In this document: positions 1 through 11,340 of the stretch, piece by piece
Position numbering within the stretch: the first letter of the stretch is position 1
Layout of the letters: each line of letters starts with the position of its first letter
NCBI GenBank assembly: GCA_021442155.1
Contig: CM038214.1
Span: forward strand, 49,978,703 to 50,042,702
Length of the DNA stretch: 64,000 bases
Direction: 5' to 3'
From: Cymbidium sinense
Taxonomy: Eukaryota > Streptophyta > Magnoliopsida > Asparagales > Orchidaceae
Notes under the pieces: generated by a model
Seen by the model: only the letters and a program-made list of their open reading frames with translations
Databases searched by the model: none
Told to the model about the DNA's origin: nothing
Translations under genes and position numbers: made by a program

Positions 1-261
1 ATTTAGGTTTTATTTTTTAGTTTAGGTTCAGGTTTATTTTTGGTAGATTTTATTTTATTTTATTTTAGGGTTTAGGTTTAGTTTATTTTAGGTTTAAGTT
101 TAGGTTTAGGTTTTATTTATTTTAATTTAGGTTTAGGTTTATTTTATTTTATTTAATTTAAGTTTAGGTTATTTTTTCAGTTTAGGGTTTATGTTTTATT
201 TATTATTTATTTTTAGGTTTTATTTTTTTATTTATTATTTAGGTTTATGTTTTTATTTACT
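1..261 (+). repeat. Degenerate telomere-like T-rich block (left edge)
   Basis: Runs of TTTTA and TTTAGG alternate with hardly any other sequence. The block resembles the T-rich halves of the large arrays further right and probably is the right end of another such array cut by the window edge. No coding potential. It gives way to ordinary sequence near 262. Confidence 0.75.
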
Positions 262-660
262 TACATTCAGATGAAGACTTACTCCTGGACAGGCATGCCT
301 CTTTACAATATATGGATGTGAGGTATCTAGAGTTCTAAGACCCATGTATCAACATTATGAGTCTAAGAACCCTTGTTATTTGAGGATCAACATCTCCAAA
401 CTCCAAAAAGAAAGGATGATGTTGAGAGGATTCAATGAACAAGATGAGAGGGCCTAAATGCATGATGAAATAGGTTGTGGGTCAAATCAGCTAGAAGAAG
501 CAGTTCTCCACCACAAGGGATGCCCTCACAGGTCTAGCATTCCTTTATTATGCAAGGATGGAGATCCTTCATGTTCAAGAGAGAAAGAACATGCATGGAT
601 GATGTGAAACATACAACCTTACATCTAAGGGGTTGCTAAATCTTTTAATTATCTTATTTA
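262..660. other. Low-copy segment without recognised gene
   Basis: Moderately GC-balanced sequence seen once in this window. Frames are short and interrupted; I recognise no protein family. It could be a remnant of the element's 5' part or of host DNA beside the array. Confidence 0.4.
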
Positions 661-2034
661 TGTCTTAGGCATTATGATGAGGTTATGAGTTGTTTAAAAT
701 TTAGTTATGAGTGATTAGTTGAGTAAAAACATTATTTTTATCCTAAGAGCCAATCATATCCAAGCCACACATTAAAGCATAAATCATTTAAGAAACTATA
801 AAAGCATGCCATCCTAATGCACAATGTAAACATAGCATCAAACAATTATATAAACTATCGTAAAAGAAAAATAACTCGAAGAGAGAAAAGATTGGTTGCC
901 GATGTCTACCCTTATATAATCTAGAATATGAAAGAATAATTATAATTGTATTAAATGCTATGGAGGTATTCTTTCTTCATATCTCCATTTCTAATTTGGT
1001 TCCTTCTTTGATTTGGATGGTGGTTTCTTCAAAGGCATCACAAGGCACCCCAGGACAAAGCCTTCTGGACACTGCTCATCCTAATCCCCCATAGCACTAA
1101 TCCTAATTCCTATTGCAAAAATTACATTTATATGGAAAAAGTAAATCTAACAACACCTACAAAATAGAGTTTAGCTAAATATACATATAATCCTAAGAAT
1201 TTGTATTTACAATTTGGACATAGCACCCTACACATAGGTAACTAAGCCCACCTGTCCTAACTTGGATTATGCTTTAAGATTTAAGCAACTTGCAAAAAGA
1301 GCATTCACATTTATTTTTAAGCATCCCTTAAGCATAATATTCTATAGAAAATATGATTAAGCTAATATTGGCATATCATGTAGTCTACAAATCATACACC
1401 CTAACATCCAATCTAAAATAATACATCATAAAACAAAACATGCATCACATTATACACCATCCTAACTTAGAGTTAGAAGTGGTGACTTAATTCTAATGTG
1501 TGTATTAAGGCTTGTGTGGTAAGTCTTGTTAGGCATTAGTGTTGTATTTTTAAAGTGTAGAAGGATTCAATTTAACATGAAAGGTTGATTTCACTTGAAG
1601 TAGTTAAATTGATTTGAGAATTTTAATTTGTGTTGTCTTTTGTTTCATTTGATTACACTTAGCAACAAAGTGTTATAAAGAGAGGAAAAGATTGTCCTCT
1701 TTCATCCCTACCTTAAGTCACCTACTAAAGTATATTAATTTGATTTAGTTCTCTTGAAATGGTTTATTAAATGATTTAATTAATCTAAGTTTAGGTTCAC
1801 TTTAAATAATCCTATTCAAAATGAAAGGCATCTTAAGATTAATTAAATTCAATTACAACCACATGACATATATTAAATCATTTTTTCCATCACATGTAAC
1901 ATGCAAATGATTTAATCCTAAGTGTATCTATACATGCAATATATTTTAGCACATTTAAATGATGAATGTATGTGTATGTTTATAATTTATATTTTATTTG
2001 ATTGAATTATTTAAACATATTAATTTAAAACTTT
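661..2034. other. AT-rich non-coding stretch
   Basis: No reading frame of note, no RNA gene and no clear repeat. It is rich in ATTTAA and CATAT words and lies only in copy A, upstream of the region shared with B and D. Confidence 0.5.
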
Positions 2035-2665
2035 ATCCAAATTCTTAAACAAAAGGACATAAGAATGAAATTAAATAAGCATGTGTCGTTGTTAAACTAG
2101 GGAAGTGAGGTAATCAAATGACCTCCTTGGAGCTAGCTAAAGCCTCATATTCTTGGGATGTCCAGATTATATATCCATTTGCATTCAAACATATGTAAAT
2201 TCATGTACATGAACATAGGAAGTAAGCTTCAAATCATATGGATAATTAATTCAATCACTTAGTCAATTATGAATGCATGCAATTTTAATGTAAAATGGGA
2301 TTTTCATTCAATAATCACATATACATATACATGTACAAACATATAGGCAAGTACATGTTGTTCTTAAATCAGGGAAGTGAGGTAATCAAATGACCTCCTT
2401 GGGGTTAACTAAAGCCTCGTGTTCCCGGGATGTCCAGACTATATACTTGCTTTTCTTGGACATATATATATATATTTTATTGAATTATTTATATATATGA
2501 ATTAAAGCTCTTTCCAAATTCTAAAGTTAAAATACATAAGAGTGAAATCAAATGGGTACGTGCCATTATTAAACTAGGGAAGTGAGGTAATCAAATGACC
2601 TCCTTGGGGCTAGCTAAAGCCTCGTGTTCCCGGGATGTCTAGACTATATACCCATTACCATTCAA
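2035..2665 (+). repeat. Three copies of a ~110-bp repeat with core GGGAAGTGAGGTAATCAAAT
   Basis: The core starts near 2100, 2373 and 2578. Each is followed by TGACCTCCTTGG, a GCTAGCTAAAGCCTC-like stretch, a CCCGGG or close variant and GATGTCC. The first and third copies also share about 60 bp upstream (AATTCTTAAAC-like and CATAAGARTGAAAT). Copies B (21781) and D (47432) start exactly at this core. Confidence 0.85.
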
Positions 2666-4260
2666 TCTTATATATATCAACACTTGAATAGAGAAAAGAG
2701 AAGTCAACATTTATACACTTAAGCTATAAGCACATTCATTTCTTATGTATTTATAACTAGCATCATAACACATATTGTTATTCATTTATAAGCTTTTAAA
2801 AAATACATTTTATATTTAATAGTTATAATAGCCACACATATATTAGATTAAATCAACACATGCAAGCTTACAAAAAGGAAATCCATTATCTTTTACTTTA
2901 TTTTGGAAAGATGAATGCATGAATTCAAATGACATACCAAATTTAACATGATTGGAAATAGGACAATTGAATATAAACATGTGATTCATTCAACCGAACT
3001 AGTTCTTAAGGATAATAAAATCAAATAAGATTATTTAAAGAAAATGAAAGCTTCTTTATTAATTAAGTTTTGTATTTGATTTGATTTAAAGATGAGAAGA
3101 GAAATCATCACTTATTATTTTAAACCCATTCCCACATTAATAATTTGATTTAATTTAAGGAAATGTAATTAAGTTGATTTTATGAGTTAATTAAGTTGAA
3201 ACTTTAATTAGATGAATTAATTACCATTACCTATGTCACCTTAAGGTAATTAACTAAATGATTATGAGACAACTTGATATGCATGGAAAATAAACTTGCA
3301 ATGAACCTAAGAAATAAAAGGGGCCTAAAGTAATCAGCTCATGATTAATAGTTAACTAGATTAAAGGACTTAATTAATTACTCTTATGGTTTTCCCACAC
3401 ATATGGACTAACCATAATTTCATTAAACTCCTTTAGGTTATTAAACACCTAAAGATTTACCCCATGGTTCAACTAATTAAGCTCTGATGTGATTATGATT
3501 TCAATTTGATTAAGTGATTTAATTAATTAGTTAAATCTTAATTAAATTTATTTTAAAAGGGTGAAATGAACTTAGGGAAAGGGGTCCCAACCCTATTCCT
3601 TAGTTCACTTACTGTTGAACAATGATTAATAAACTTAATTAACTAATTTATTACTATTCATGGGATTAATTAATCATTAATTAACTTAAAAGAGTAGTTA
3701 TGGTTTAATTAATCAATTTTACTAATTAAATAAGCAATAAACCCCAAAAAAATCATGAGAGGTAGAGGTCATCCCATTAAATTAACTCACAAAATTTGGG
3801 ATAAATTGCTCGAGTAATTAAGAAGTAATTAAGCAAATTAATTTTATAATCAAACCTTAATTACTATTTAAAATTAGTTAAGATCATTTTTAATTAATTA
3901 TTTTATTAAATACCTTTAAAATGAGTATTTATTTGCATTTTTTTATTTCTCTATGATTTTTTATAATTTTTAGAAGTTTTAGCCATTTAAAATGATTAAT
4001 TAAGCCTAATTAAAGCGTAATCCTATTAGTGCCACATGGCATGTTGACGTGACATGCTTTCCACATGGCGCGCTGACACGATGCGCTTTCCATATGGCAC
4101 TGCAGGATTGACCATTTAAACTTATCCGACTTAGTGCCTACGTGGCGGAGGTGGACGTGCTTTCTCATCCGCCATTTGATCTAAGATTGGATGATTATGA
4201 TTAATTCCACAGCTTAATAGGATTAAATCAGATCAATCTAGTAGATCTAATCATGATCGT
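2666..4260. other. AT-rich 5' leader shared by copies A, B and D
   Basis: Non-coding, dominated by TTAATTAA words. The same text recurs at about 21870-23370 and 47520-49010 with small differences. It may be untranslated leader or part of a long LTR of the retroelement; without a matching second LTR this cannot be decided. Confidence 0.6.
4031..4103 (+). repeat. GC-rich short tandem repeat (~30 bp, 2.5 copies)
   Basis: A phrase of the type CCACATGGC, then a GCTGAC or TTGACG step, then a TGCTTTC or GCGCTTTC end, is given two and a half times. The block stands out by base composition from the TTAATTAA surroundings. Copies B and D have only a short non-repeated stretch here. Confidence 0.65.
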
Positions 4261-5060
4261 CTAGTTCAATCATGCGGAAGGGGTGGGTGATAAAACATCA
4301 CATGAGTGATGGAGAATTGAGTCCATCCACTATTGCTCACTTGATTCGAGCTTACCCGAGCTCAGATCAACTCCAAAAGGATCCCACACCTTCACGACAT
4401 CAATCAGATGTGATCCAATGGTCAATATTACATGAGATGCAAGTTTTCTTCCAAAAGCTCCAACCCATTTTTGCCTAAGGATCAGTTTTGAAAGCATACC
4501 TCACAGGAGCTCAAGACTGATGGCTCAAATGATTGAGGAAGCTTCATCTAGTGGAGACAAAACCTTATTGAGCAATAATTTGATCAATTCCTCAACGTTC
4601 ATTCGAAAGGCCATGAACCGATGATTTGGAGCTCGACTTTGATCGAAGTCCCACCTCCGGTGTTCGAGAATCTGGGGAGATAATTCATTCTTGCTTGATG
4701 AGGCCCAAGGAAGGTGCGTGTAAAGTTAATTTGAGTTTGAAATAGAAATGAGTAAGTTAGGTCAGAAATGGGAGTGTCCTATTTTGAGACAGACGGGAAT
4801 GGCATTTTTTGATCGAGGAACAAGCTTGAGAGCTTAGGCATGGCTCGCTTGTCTTGGGTAGCTGGGGATGTGAATGATTTTGTGTGTGTTTGAATGGAAA
4901 TGTGGGGGCTGAGTTTCTAGGTCATCCCACCATCTCGTGAGTCGGTGGGTGAGAGAAGGAGCTAGTTGGTTGAAGGTGTTGAGCTGGCTACCAAGGAGGA
5001 ATCATGGGTGTCCTATGGATTCCAAATGATACAATAGGGAGAGTGAGGTGATTTCACCTC
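4261..5060. other. Conserved leader segment without convincing gene
   Basis: A moderately GC-rich stretch conserved at 23380-24150, 29549-29890 (partial) and 49015-49850. A 68-codon frame at 4272-4478 is open here but is not kept in the other copies, so I do not call it a gene. The piece may be a decayed gag region or untranslated leader; no CCHC knuckle or gag-like motif is visible. Confidence 0.45.
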
Positions 5061-6280
5061 CCATGGGTCATGGTCATTTGAACCACCCCTTGGGTCAGGT
5101 TGCAAAGTGTCTTAGGTGCTTAGGTGGGCCATTGGGAGAGTACCAAGTGGCCAAGGAATGGAAATGACCACTTGGGTGATTTGTCTCATGTGATGCCCTT
5201 AACCCAAGAGTAGAATGATCATTTAGCATTGAATTTGATTTGGGCAGAATTAAAAAGAGTCGAAAGTGGGTTAGCCCAAATTTCAAGTCAATTTGAGTTG
5301 ATTTGGCTAGGTTTGGCTCAATTTGACTCATTTGGGTCAAATTGGGGTTTTGATCAATTGGTCAAATTGGTCAAACCAAGGGTTACCAAGTATGATTATT
5401 TGGGATGTCTTGGTTCAATTGGTTTGGTTTAGTTTGGCTTATATTTGATTTTGGCTCATTTGAATTCATTTGGGTCAAATGAAAGTTGACTAATTTGGCC
5501 AAATTGGCCAAATTGGGTGTTGGTTTGGGTTTAGAATTGCTTGAAGATGATTGTAGGCTTTGGTTTTAATTAATTTGGATTTTTGATTTAGGCCAACTTG
5601 AACCTTTAGGTCAATTTGTAGGTCAATTGAGTTCAATTGGGTCTAATCATGACTTTGGTCAAGTTCAACAATTAATTTTGAATGAATTTGAGCCATTAGT
5701 TGAAATCAATTTGATTTATATTTTGATTTGACCCAATTTAGTCTTTTAAGTCAATTTGGGTCAACTTGGGTCAAGAGGGTCAATTCAGTTTGGTTTGCCT
5801 CAATTAAAGGTCATGTCATATTCAAATATTGATTTTGATTTGGTATGAATCATTGGTTTCAAGGGAATTGGCTTAGGTTGCAATTTGGCTAGTTTGGGTT
5901 AATATGGGTTAAGGGGTTGACTTGGTCAAATGACCAAGTTGAATTGGTTTGACCCAATTTGAATCAATTGATCAACCTAGGGTGATCAACAATCATGATG
6001 TGAGGTATTGTTCGGCTTAGTTCAATCCAATTTGGGTAGGATTAGAACCTGGCCCAAATAAGTCAAATTGGCCACTTTTGGTCAAGTGGACCAATTGGGT
6101 TTAGTTGGCTTGATTTTTGGTTGAGTTTGATTTAGTTGAGTTTATGCATGAATTTGAGATTGATATATAAATTCAATTGCAATTAGCTTGGGTTCAAATG
6201 GGTTTTGGTTCATTTGAACATTTCAATCAAAGGGTTAAGTTTGACTTGGGTTGATTTTTTGGCTTGATGTTGTATATTTC
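5061..6280 (+). repeat. TTTGGGTCAA-rich low-complexity domain (copy A)
   Basis: More than a kilobase is written almost only with the words TTTGGGTCAA, GGTCAAATTGG, TTGACCCAATT and GATTTGG in irregular order. No coding frame is conserved. The domain recurs at 24300-25400 (B), 30050-31120 (C) and 49990-51090 (D), so it is a fixed part of the element between leader and pol. Confidence 0.8.
5920..5939. other. Perfect 9-bp inverted repeat inside the GTCAA domain
   Basis: ACTTGGTCA and its reverse complement TGACCAAGT are separated by AA. All four copies keep it (25037-25056, 30786-30805 and 50735-50754). It contains TGACC cores of the kind WRKY factors bind, but a regulatory role is only a guess. 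Confidence 0.5.
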
Positions 6281-6735
6281 ATTTATATTTGTGAATATGA
6301 TTGAAGGTATGATTGATTCATGAGAAAATCAATTGAATTTGGGTTTTGGAATGAAAATTTGGCTAAGTCCATGGAGTTGGGTCATGTTTAGGTTTAGATT
6401 TTGATTTGATTTGATTTAGTTGATGAATTAAATGCATATTTCATTTATGTTTGTGAAGATGATTGAAAATATGATTGATTTATGAGAAAATCAATTGAGT
6501 TTGACTTGATTTGGATTAAGATTTGGCTAAGTCCATGGGATAAGTCATATGGCTTAGAAGGGTTTTGAATTAATTCTATTTAGTTTTGATCATTTGAATG
6601 TAGATTTGGTTTATATTTAGAAGATGATTGAAGATATAAATTGATTATGAGAAAATCAATTGATTTTGGATTTATTTGGATTAAGATTTGGCTAAGTCCA
6701 TGGGATAGGTCATATGGCTTAGAAGGGTTTCAAGT
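6281..6735 (+). repeat. Three ~150-bp tandem units (copy A)
   Basis: Each unit has GATGATTGAAGATAT-like text, then GAGAAAATCAATTGA, then a GGCTAAGTCCATGG phrase. Units start near 6285, 6443 and 6600. The same triplication lies at about 25410-25860, 31130-31600 and 51095-51570. Confidence 0.75.
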
Positions 6736-6989
6736 TTGGATTTGATCATGGGATTTAATCATTTGGTTTTAATTTATGTTTGGATTTGGATTTGAATTAA
6801 TGTTTGAATTGAACTTGAGGTTTGGTTTGAAAGGTGAACATGGATTGGATTTGGGTTGTAAGGTAGGTGGATTTACTAATTGTTAGAAGTATCTTATGAC
6901 TACAGAAGTCTTAGTGTCTAGAAGACTCCTAAGTCTAAGATGGGAAGATTGAATCCGCACCCCAAAAGTGAGCCACAGTTCCATTGTGT

Positions 6990-7262
6990 TGCTTGGAGAT
7001 AGATGATTGGTAGACCGAAGCAAAGTTTCACATTATAGACTTTGATACATATTTCAACACTTTTCTTGGGAGACCATGAATACAAGAGAACAACATAGTT
7101 CCATCCTCTCTACATCAGTGTATGAAGTTTGTGAGAGGGATGCTACTATGTCAAAGGAGATCTCAAGCTATTTACAGTTCATGAGGTTGGCATATATGAG
7201 GATGCGGCTTACTACCTCCCTCAAAATAAACAAGTCTATTCTCGTGAACTTGGCTAAAGTTT
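6990..7262 (+). pseudogene. Aspartic protease C-terminal part, copy A (broken)
   Basis: Read from about 6990, the frame gives EIDDW, TEAKFHIID, FLGRP and ENNIVPSSLHQCMKF, the end of a gypsy-type retroviral-like protease of the Tat clade (usual form SFNALLGRPWIHENN). Two in-frame stops interrupt it: TAG at 7011-7013 after the W, and TGA at 7077-7079 where B and D have the TGG of RPW. The active-site DTGA part upstream is not recognisable. Both stops recur in copy C, so they are true mutations and not read errors. Confidence 0.75.
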
Positions 7263-8440
7263 AAAATTAAAAGAAATATAAAAGGAATAAGAAAATGAAA
7301 GAGAAAAATAAAAAGAAAATAAAATAGAAAATGAAAAAGAAAATAAAATGGAGTGGAAATATACTTGGTGGAGGAAGTGGAGCCTGACATTAGATTCCAC
7401 CCACAATTCATTATTCCACATATGGGTAGGATGACCCAACCTCCATAGGAAGGAAGAGGCCGGTAGGGCCCAGGGGTGGAAAACCTCCTTATTGGCCACC
7501 CAATAGAAGATATGTCCCAACTACTAGTAGTACACCTGCTATCAATATAGACTTAGAATCTAGTTCATAAGATGAGTCTTATATGGTTAGCACACGCTCT
7601 TCTTAGTAGATTCCCTTGGAGGTGACACTTGAGCTAGATAGTGATGAAGATCGGGCTTCAAAGCAAAGCATAAGTGTACCCAAGTCTATATGTGAAACAG
7701 TTAGGCGTTAGTTGGAAACCTTAGTTCTAACCCCACTTTCCTCTCAAAAAGTTAAGAGTTTGGTAGTTAAGAAAGCCCTAAGTCATCCACAGGTGTGAAG
7801 ACTTAGAGGTTCTTTCTGGGAGCATCATCCTCAAGTCAAGAAGTTGATGTAGAACTTGAGGATGATTCATATAAAGATTTAATAGAATTATCTTCTGATT
7901 GGTACTTGCGTTGTGTTCATAATTTAGCAAAGAAAGGGTTAATCACATACTTGGTAAAAAGTGTCGACTACTTCGAGAGAATATGGAAGAACAAATGTAA
8001 AAGCTCTCAATCAAGACTAGAACTAGGATTCAATACATTGGGTCTAGTTGATGTTGATGATTATTGCTTAGTGATTACCAATCATTTGGAATTTGATAGG
8101 TTCTTTTCAAATCACATTAACTCATATGAGGAGTTGTGCTTAGAAACATCAGATGATCTAGATGATTTTAAAGTCAAAGATGCACTACGAGTTCAAGAAG
8201 AGATCAAGTCAACATCGACAAGCTTAAGAAATCAACTTAGAATCATGAAAATCCATGCCCACATACATCGCTTTATTGAATGAAATTGAAACCAATGACT
8301 TAGTTAGCTATCGACATAAGGACTACTTTGCATGGAGTTATAAAGAGATGCCTAGATTGGCTCACATAGTGGTCCATAAACTAATAATAGAGCTATTGCT
8401 AACCCTATCAAGCAAACTCTTAGATGCATGTGATTAGATA
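7263..8440 (+). pseudogene. Lys/Glu-rich linker and pre-RT region of pol, copy A (broken)
   Basis: A purine-rich stretch (7263-7350) encodes a Lys/Glu-rich linker. Further on come the phrases RFFLGASSSSQEVDVELEDD, SYKDLIEL and LVDVDDYCLVITNHLEFD, with an open piece at 7906-8283. The later text is the approach to RT with the FAWSYKEMPRL motif (usual form FAWSYDEMPGL). Stop TAG at 7804-7806 replaces the CAG seen in B and D. Relative to C this copy has lost CAG near 8188 and CTG near 8363, which cause frameshifts. Confidence 0.7.
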
Positions 8441-8995
8441 TAGAACAATAGGTCATTTATGAAGTCAAGAAATTGATCGATATTGGCTTCATCCGAAGAG
8501 AAAAATACCTACTTGGTTAGCTGTCATCCTAGTTAAGAAAAAGAATGGCCAAATTCACATATGCGTAGATTTTAGGGATTTAAATAAGCATGTCCAAAAG
8601 ATGAATTTTCACTTCCAATCCTAGAGCTGATGGTAGACATTTCCTCATCTGATGCAGTCTTCTCTTTCATGGATGGCTCATCTAGATATAACCAAATAAA
8701 GATGGCCCTTGAAAATGAAAGAAACATTACTTTTAGAACCTCGATCAAAATCTATTGCTATAAGGTCATGCCTTTTAGAATTAAAAATAACAATGTCACA
8801 TACCAACATGCTATGACTCAAATTTTTGATGAACTCATTCATCATCAAGTTGAGTACTATGTCAATGATCTCGTGATCAAAAGTAGAAAAGATAAAGACC
8901 ATCTCTTTGACTTGAGAGTAGTTTTCGAATAGGTAAGATAATTAAACCTCAAAATGAACCCTCTGAAGTGTACATTTAGAGTAGCTTCAGGGAAA
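8441..8995 (+). pseudogene. Reverse transcriptase, copy A (broken, active site altered)
   Basis: Recognisable RT blocks in order: VILVKKKNGQIHICVDFRDL, FSFMDGSSRYNQIKMALE, NITFRTSIKIYCYKVMPF and TYQHAMTQIFDELIHH. The catalytic YVDD is YVND here (8858-8869), so one of the two metal-binding aspartates is lost. The longest open stretch is 8630-8932; frameshifts lie on either side. The wording (KKKNGQI, MDGSSGYNQI, YKVMPFGLKNA) is that of the Tat clade. The enzyme would copy element RNA into DNA, but this copy cannot. Confidence 0.85.
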
Positions 8996-9660
8996 TTCCT
9001 TAGGTTTGTTGTCCGACACTAGGGAATTGAAATCGATCTAGAGACGATCAAGGCGATATTAGAAATTCCACTCCATTAAAGTTTAACTCAACTCAGATCA
9101 TTCCAAGGGTGATTGGCATATCTAAGATGTTTTATATCCAACTTATCAAGATGTCACCATTCTCAACACTTATCAAAAGGATGGCAAGTTTTGGTGGGAT
9201 GACAAGTGTGAGCATGCCTTCAAAGACATCAAGCCCGATGTTGCCACATCTAATACCCCTATCTTGAGCAAGTCGCTCAAACTTTACACTACTGTGTTAG
9301 ACGACTCCCTTAGTGCTTTGGTGGCCAAAGCCAATGATGGAGGGAAGGAAAATACCCTCCACTACCTTAGCCGTCGTCTAATCCATGTTAAGGCTAATTA
9401 TCCACCCATTGAAAAGCATTGCCTAACTTTAATCTTTGCATCCCAAAAGCTACAACACAACATGCTTCCTTATAAGGTGAACTTAATCTCTAGGATTAAT
9501 CTAATACAGTATCTCATGACACAGCTGATGCTATCCAGATGGTTGGAAAAATGGTCCATGATCCTCTTGCAGTTTGAAATTACCTTCATACCGCGGTGGA
9601 AAGGACAAGCTAATAGATTTCTTAGCAAAGACACCCACTTCTGAGACTCGCTTAGTGATG
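8996..9660 (+). pseudogene. RT connection and RNase H, copy A (broken)
   Basis: The connection part reads LTQLRSFQG, LAYLRCFISNLS. RNase H follows in an open stretch at 9264-9644: LYTTVLDDSLSALVAK, then YLSRRLIHVKANYPPIEKHC and SQKLQHNMLPYKVNLISRIN. Its end, KGQANRFLSKDTHF, matches the family phrase KGQALADFLADHP. Compared with B and D several codons are missing around 9140-9250, including SRRKC-type text. Confidence 0.75.
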
Positions 9661-10130
9661 ATCTCCTCGATGAACAAATCATGAACTTAGGGATACTAGC
9701 ATTCAGGAGATGTACTTTGATGGTGCGGCTTCTCAAAGAGGAGAAGAACCATAATCTACTATTCTAGGAAAGGCTAGGAATAGTTCTCTTAACTCTAGAC
9801 CGAGATGTGATGAGATTCTCATATCATCTGTCTAATCCTTGCACCAACAACAAAGCCAAATATGAGGCTCTGCGTTCAAAGTTCCATGGGATTCTTGTTA
9901 AACTTCAATTTATTGGCCTATAAGTACTATGGACTTGTTGGCCCAAATGTGAGGTTACCATTTATAAGATTCCTCAAGGAGAGACACTGTATGCGCTTTA
10001 GCCAAGCTTGCTGAGTTGCAAGTCTAAGATGAGTCCATATCAATAAAGGTCCAAAATAGACATGTTTTATCTCTTATTGATAATGAACTCATCAAAAAGT
10101 ACTCTCTTATGGATAGTGTCTTATTCTGAT
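9661..10130 (+). pseudogene. Second (archaeal-type) RNase H, copy A (broken)
   Basis: After the first RNase H comes MYFDGAASQ with the first catalytic Asp, and later text of the kind LSNPCTNNKAEYEAL with the catalytic Glu. The GDSQ block seen in C and D is damaged here by a deletion near 9880-9930. A second RNase H between RNase H and integrase is a hallmark of Tat-lineage elements. The tail gives VQNRHVLSLIDNELIKKYSL, the linker to integrase. Confidence 0.7.
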
Positions 10131-10920
10131 AATCTTTTGATTATATGTGGTTATGTTGTTTAGACAGGCATGAAGCTCATAAGATCATGACTGAGGTACA
10201 CTCAGGATTATGTGGAGCCAATAAATTCAATCTAAAGATGAAAGCCAAGATCAAAAGACTAGGATACTACTGGATGTCGATGATCAAAGATTACATGGAT
10301 ACAGCTAGGCGATTCCATCAATGTCAAATACATGGTGTGGTCTTACATGAACCGCCCAACATTCTACATCCTACATTGGCTTAATTGCCATTCGAGTGTT
10401 GGGCTACTGACATAATGGGTCCAATTGGTCCTCATTCTTCCAAGGGTCATCAGTTCATCTTAGCTACTACTGACTACTTTTTCAAATGGGCAAAGACGAT
10501 TCCACTCAGAGAGGTCATGGCTCAGCATGTGCTCCAATTTTTTAAAAACCCTATCGTATATAGGTTCAGAGTGCCTCGATGAATTATATCTGATAATGGT
10601 ATTGCATTCAAGATCACCGAGATCAACAACTTTCCTAGAGACATAGCATAGATTGGAGATATTCTACCATCAACTACTTAAGGGAAAATGGCTTAGTAGA
10701 AGCCTTCAACAAAACTCTCATCCAATTACTAAAGAAGACACTCAATAACAACAAGCTACAGTGGCATGAGTAATTAGTTTAAGCTTTGTGGGCCTACTAC
10801 ACAACATATAGAACTCTAATTCAATCTACTCCTTTCTCTTTAGTATATGGGTCCGAAGCCATTCTATCATTAGATGTTCAACTCCCATCTCTAAAGATAA
10901 TTGTGGTTAGCAAGATCACA
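10131..10920 (+). pseudogene. Integrase, copy A (broken, zinc finger altered)
   Basis: The N-terminal finger keeps HEAHKIMTEVHSGLCG but its CHQC pair reads FHQC (TTC at 10313-10315); copy D keeps TGT there. Core residues: Asp of TDIMGPI (10409-10411), Asp of ISDNG (10592-10594) and Glu of NGLVEAFNK (10699-10701). In-frame stops follow HPTLA and precede IISDNG (TGA 10580-10582), and the second Asp and the Glu are in different frames. The two open pieces are 10145-10384 and 10385-10582. Confidence 0.8.
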
Positions 10921-11340
10921 ACACAGTAGAATGCCAAGTTGTAGTTAGAAGAGCTCAAAGATTTGGAGGAGAGATGCTTGTGGGTACGCCAAACCTTGAG
11001 ATGTACAAAGCTAAAATGATTCATGCTCATAATAAGTTGGTCCATCCTAGAGCTTTTCAAGTAGGAAAGCTTATTTTAGTTCTAAGGAGACCAATTGCTG
11101 CTCGTCGTAAGATGGGAGGCAAGTTTGAACCCACTTGGAAAGAAGGCCTATCTAGAGGATCTTATCAGCTTATTAATTATAAAGGAGAGCACCCAATACT
11201 TCCAATCAATGGGATCTACTTAAAGAAATATTATAAATCATGTTTGAAAATAATTATCATTAATAAAAATTCCATTTCAAATTCAATCTCTTCCAAGTTG
11301 AATGTATTATTATTTGTGAATCCTCCACGATGTGTTTAGG
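10921..11340 (+). pseudogene. Integrase C-terminal part, copy A (broken)
   Basis: Open at 10974-11339. It gives LVHPRAFQVGKLILVLRRP, then MGGKFEPTWKEGLSRGSYQL and LPINGIYLKKYYKSCLKI. This is the basic, chromodomain-less C-terminus of gypsy integrases (family form KFEPTWEGPF...). About 14 residues (the GPFAIEKAYQ part kept in D) are missing between TWKE and RGSYQL. Confidence 0.75.

Noticed and set aside
4272..4478. 68-codon frame starting in the leader
   Set aside because: Not maintained in B, C or D and no family match.
5095..5340. 81-codon minus-strand frame with look-alikes in B and D
   Set aside because: Lies in the TTTGGGTCAA low-complexity domain. Similarity between copies follows from the duplication, lengths differ and no known fold is seen.
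7172..7520. Minus-strand Phe/Tyr/Leu-rich frames resembling membrane segments (also near 32051-32420)
   Set aside because: They are the reverse complement of the purine-rich Lys/Glu linker of pol, not a membrane protein.
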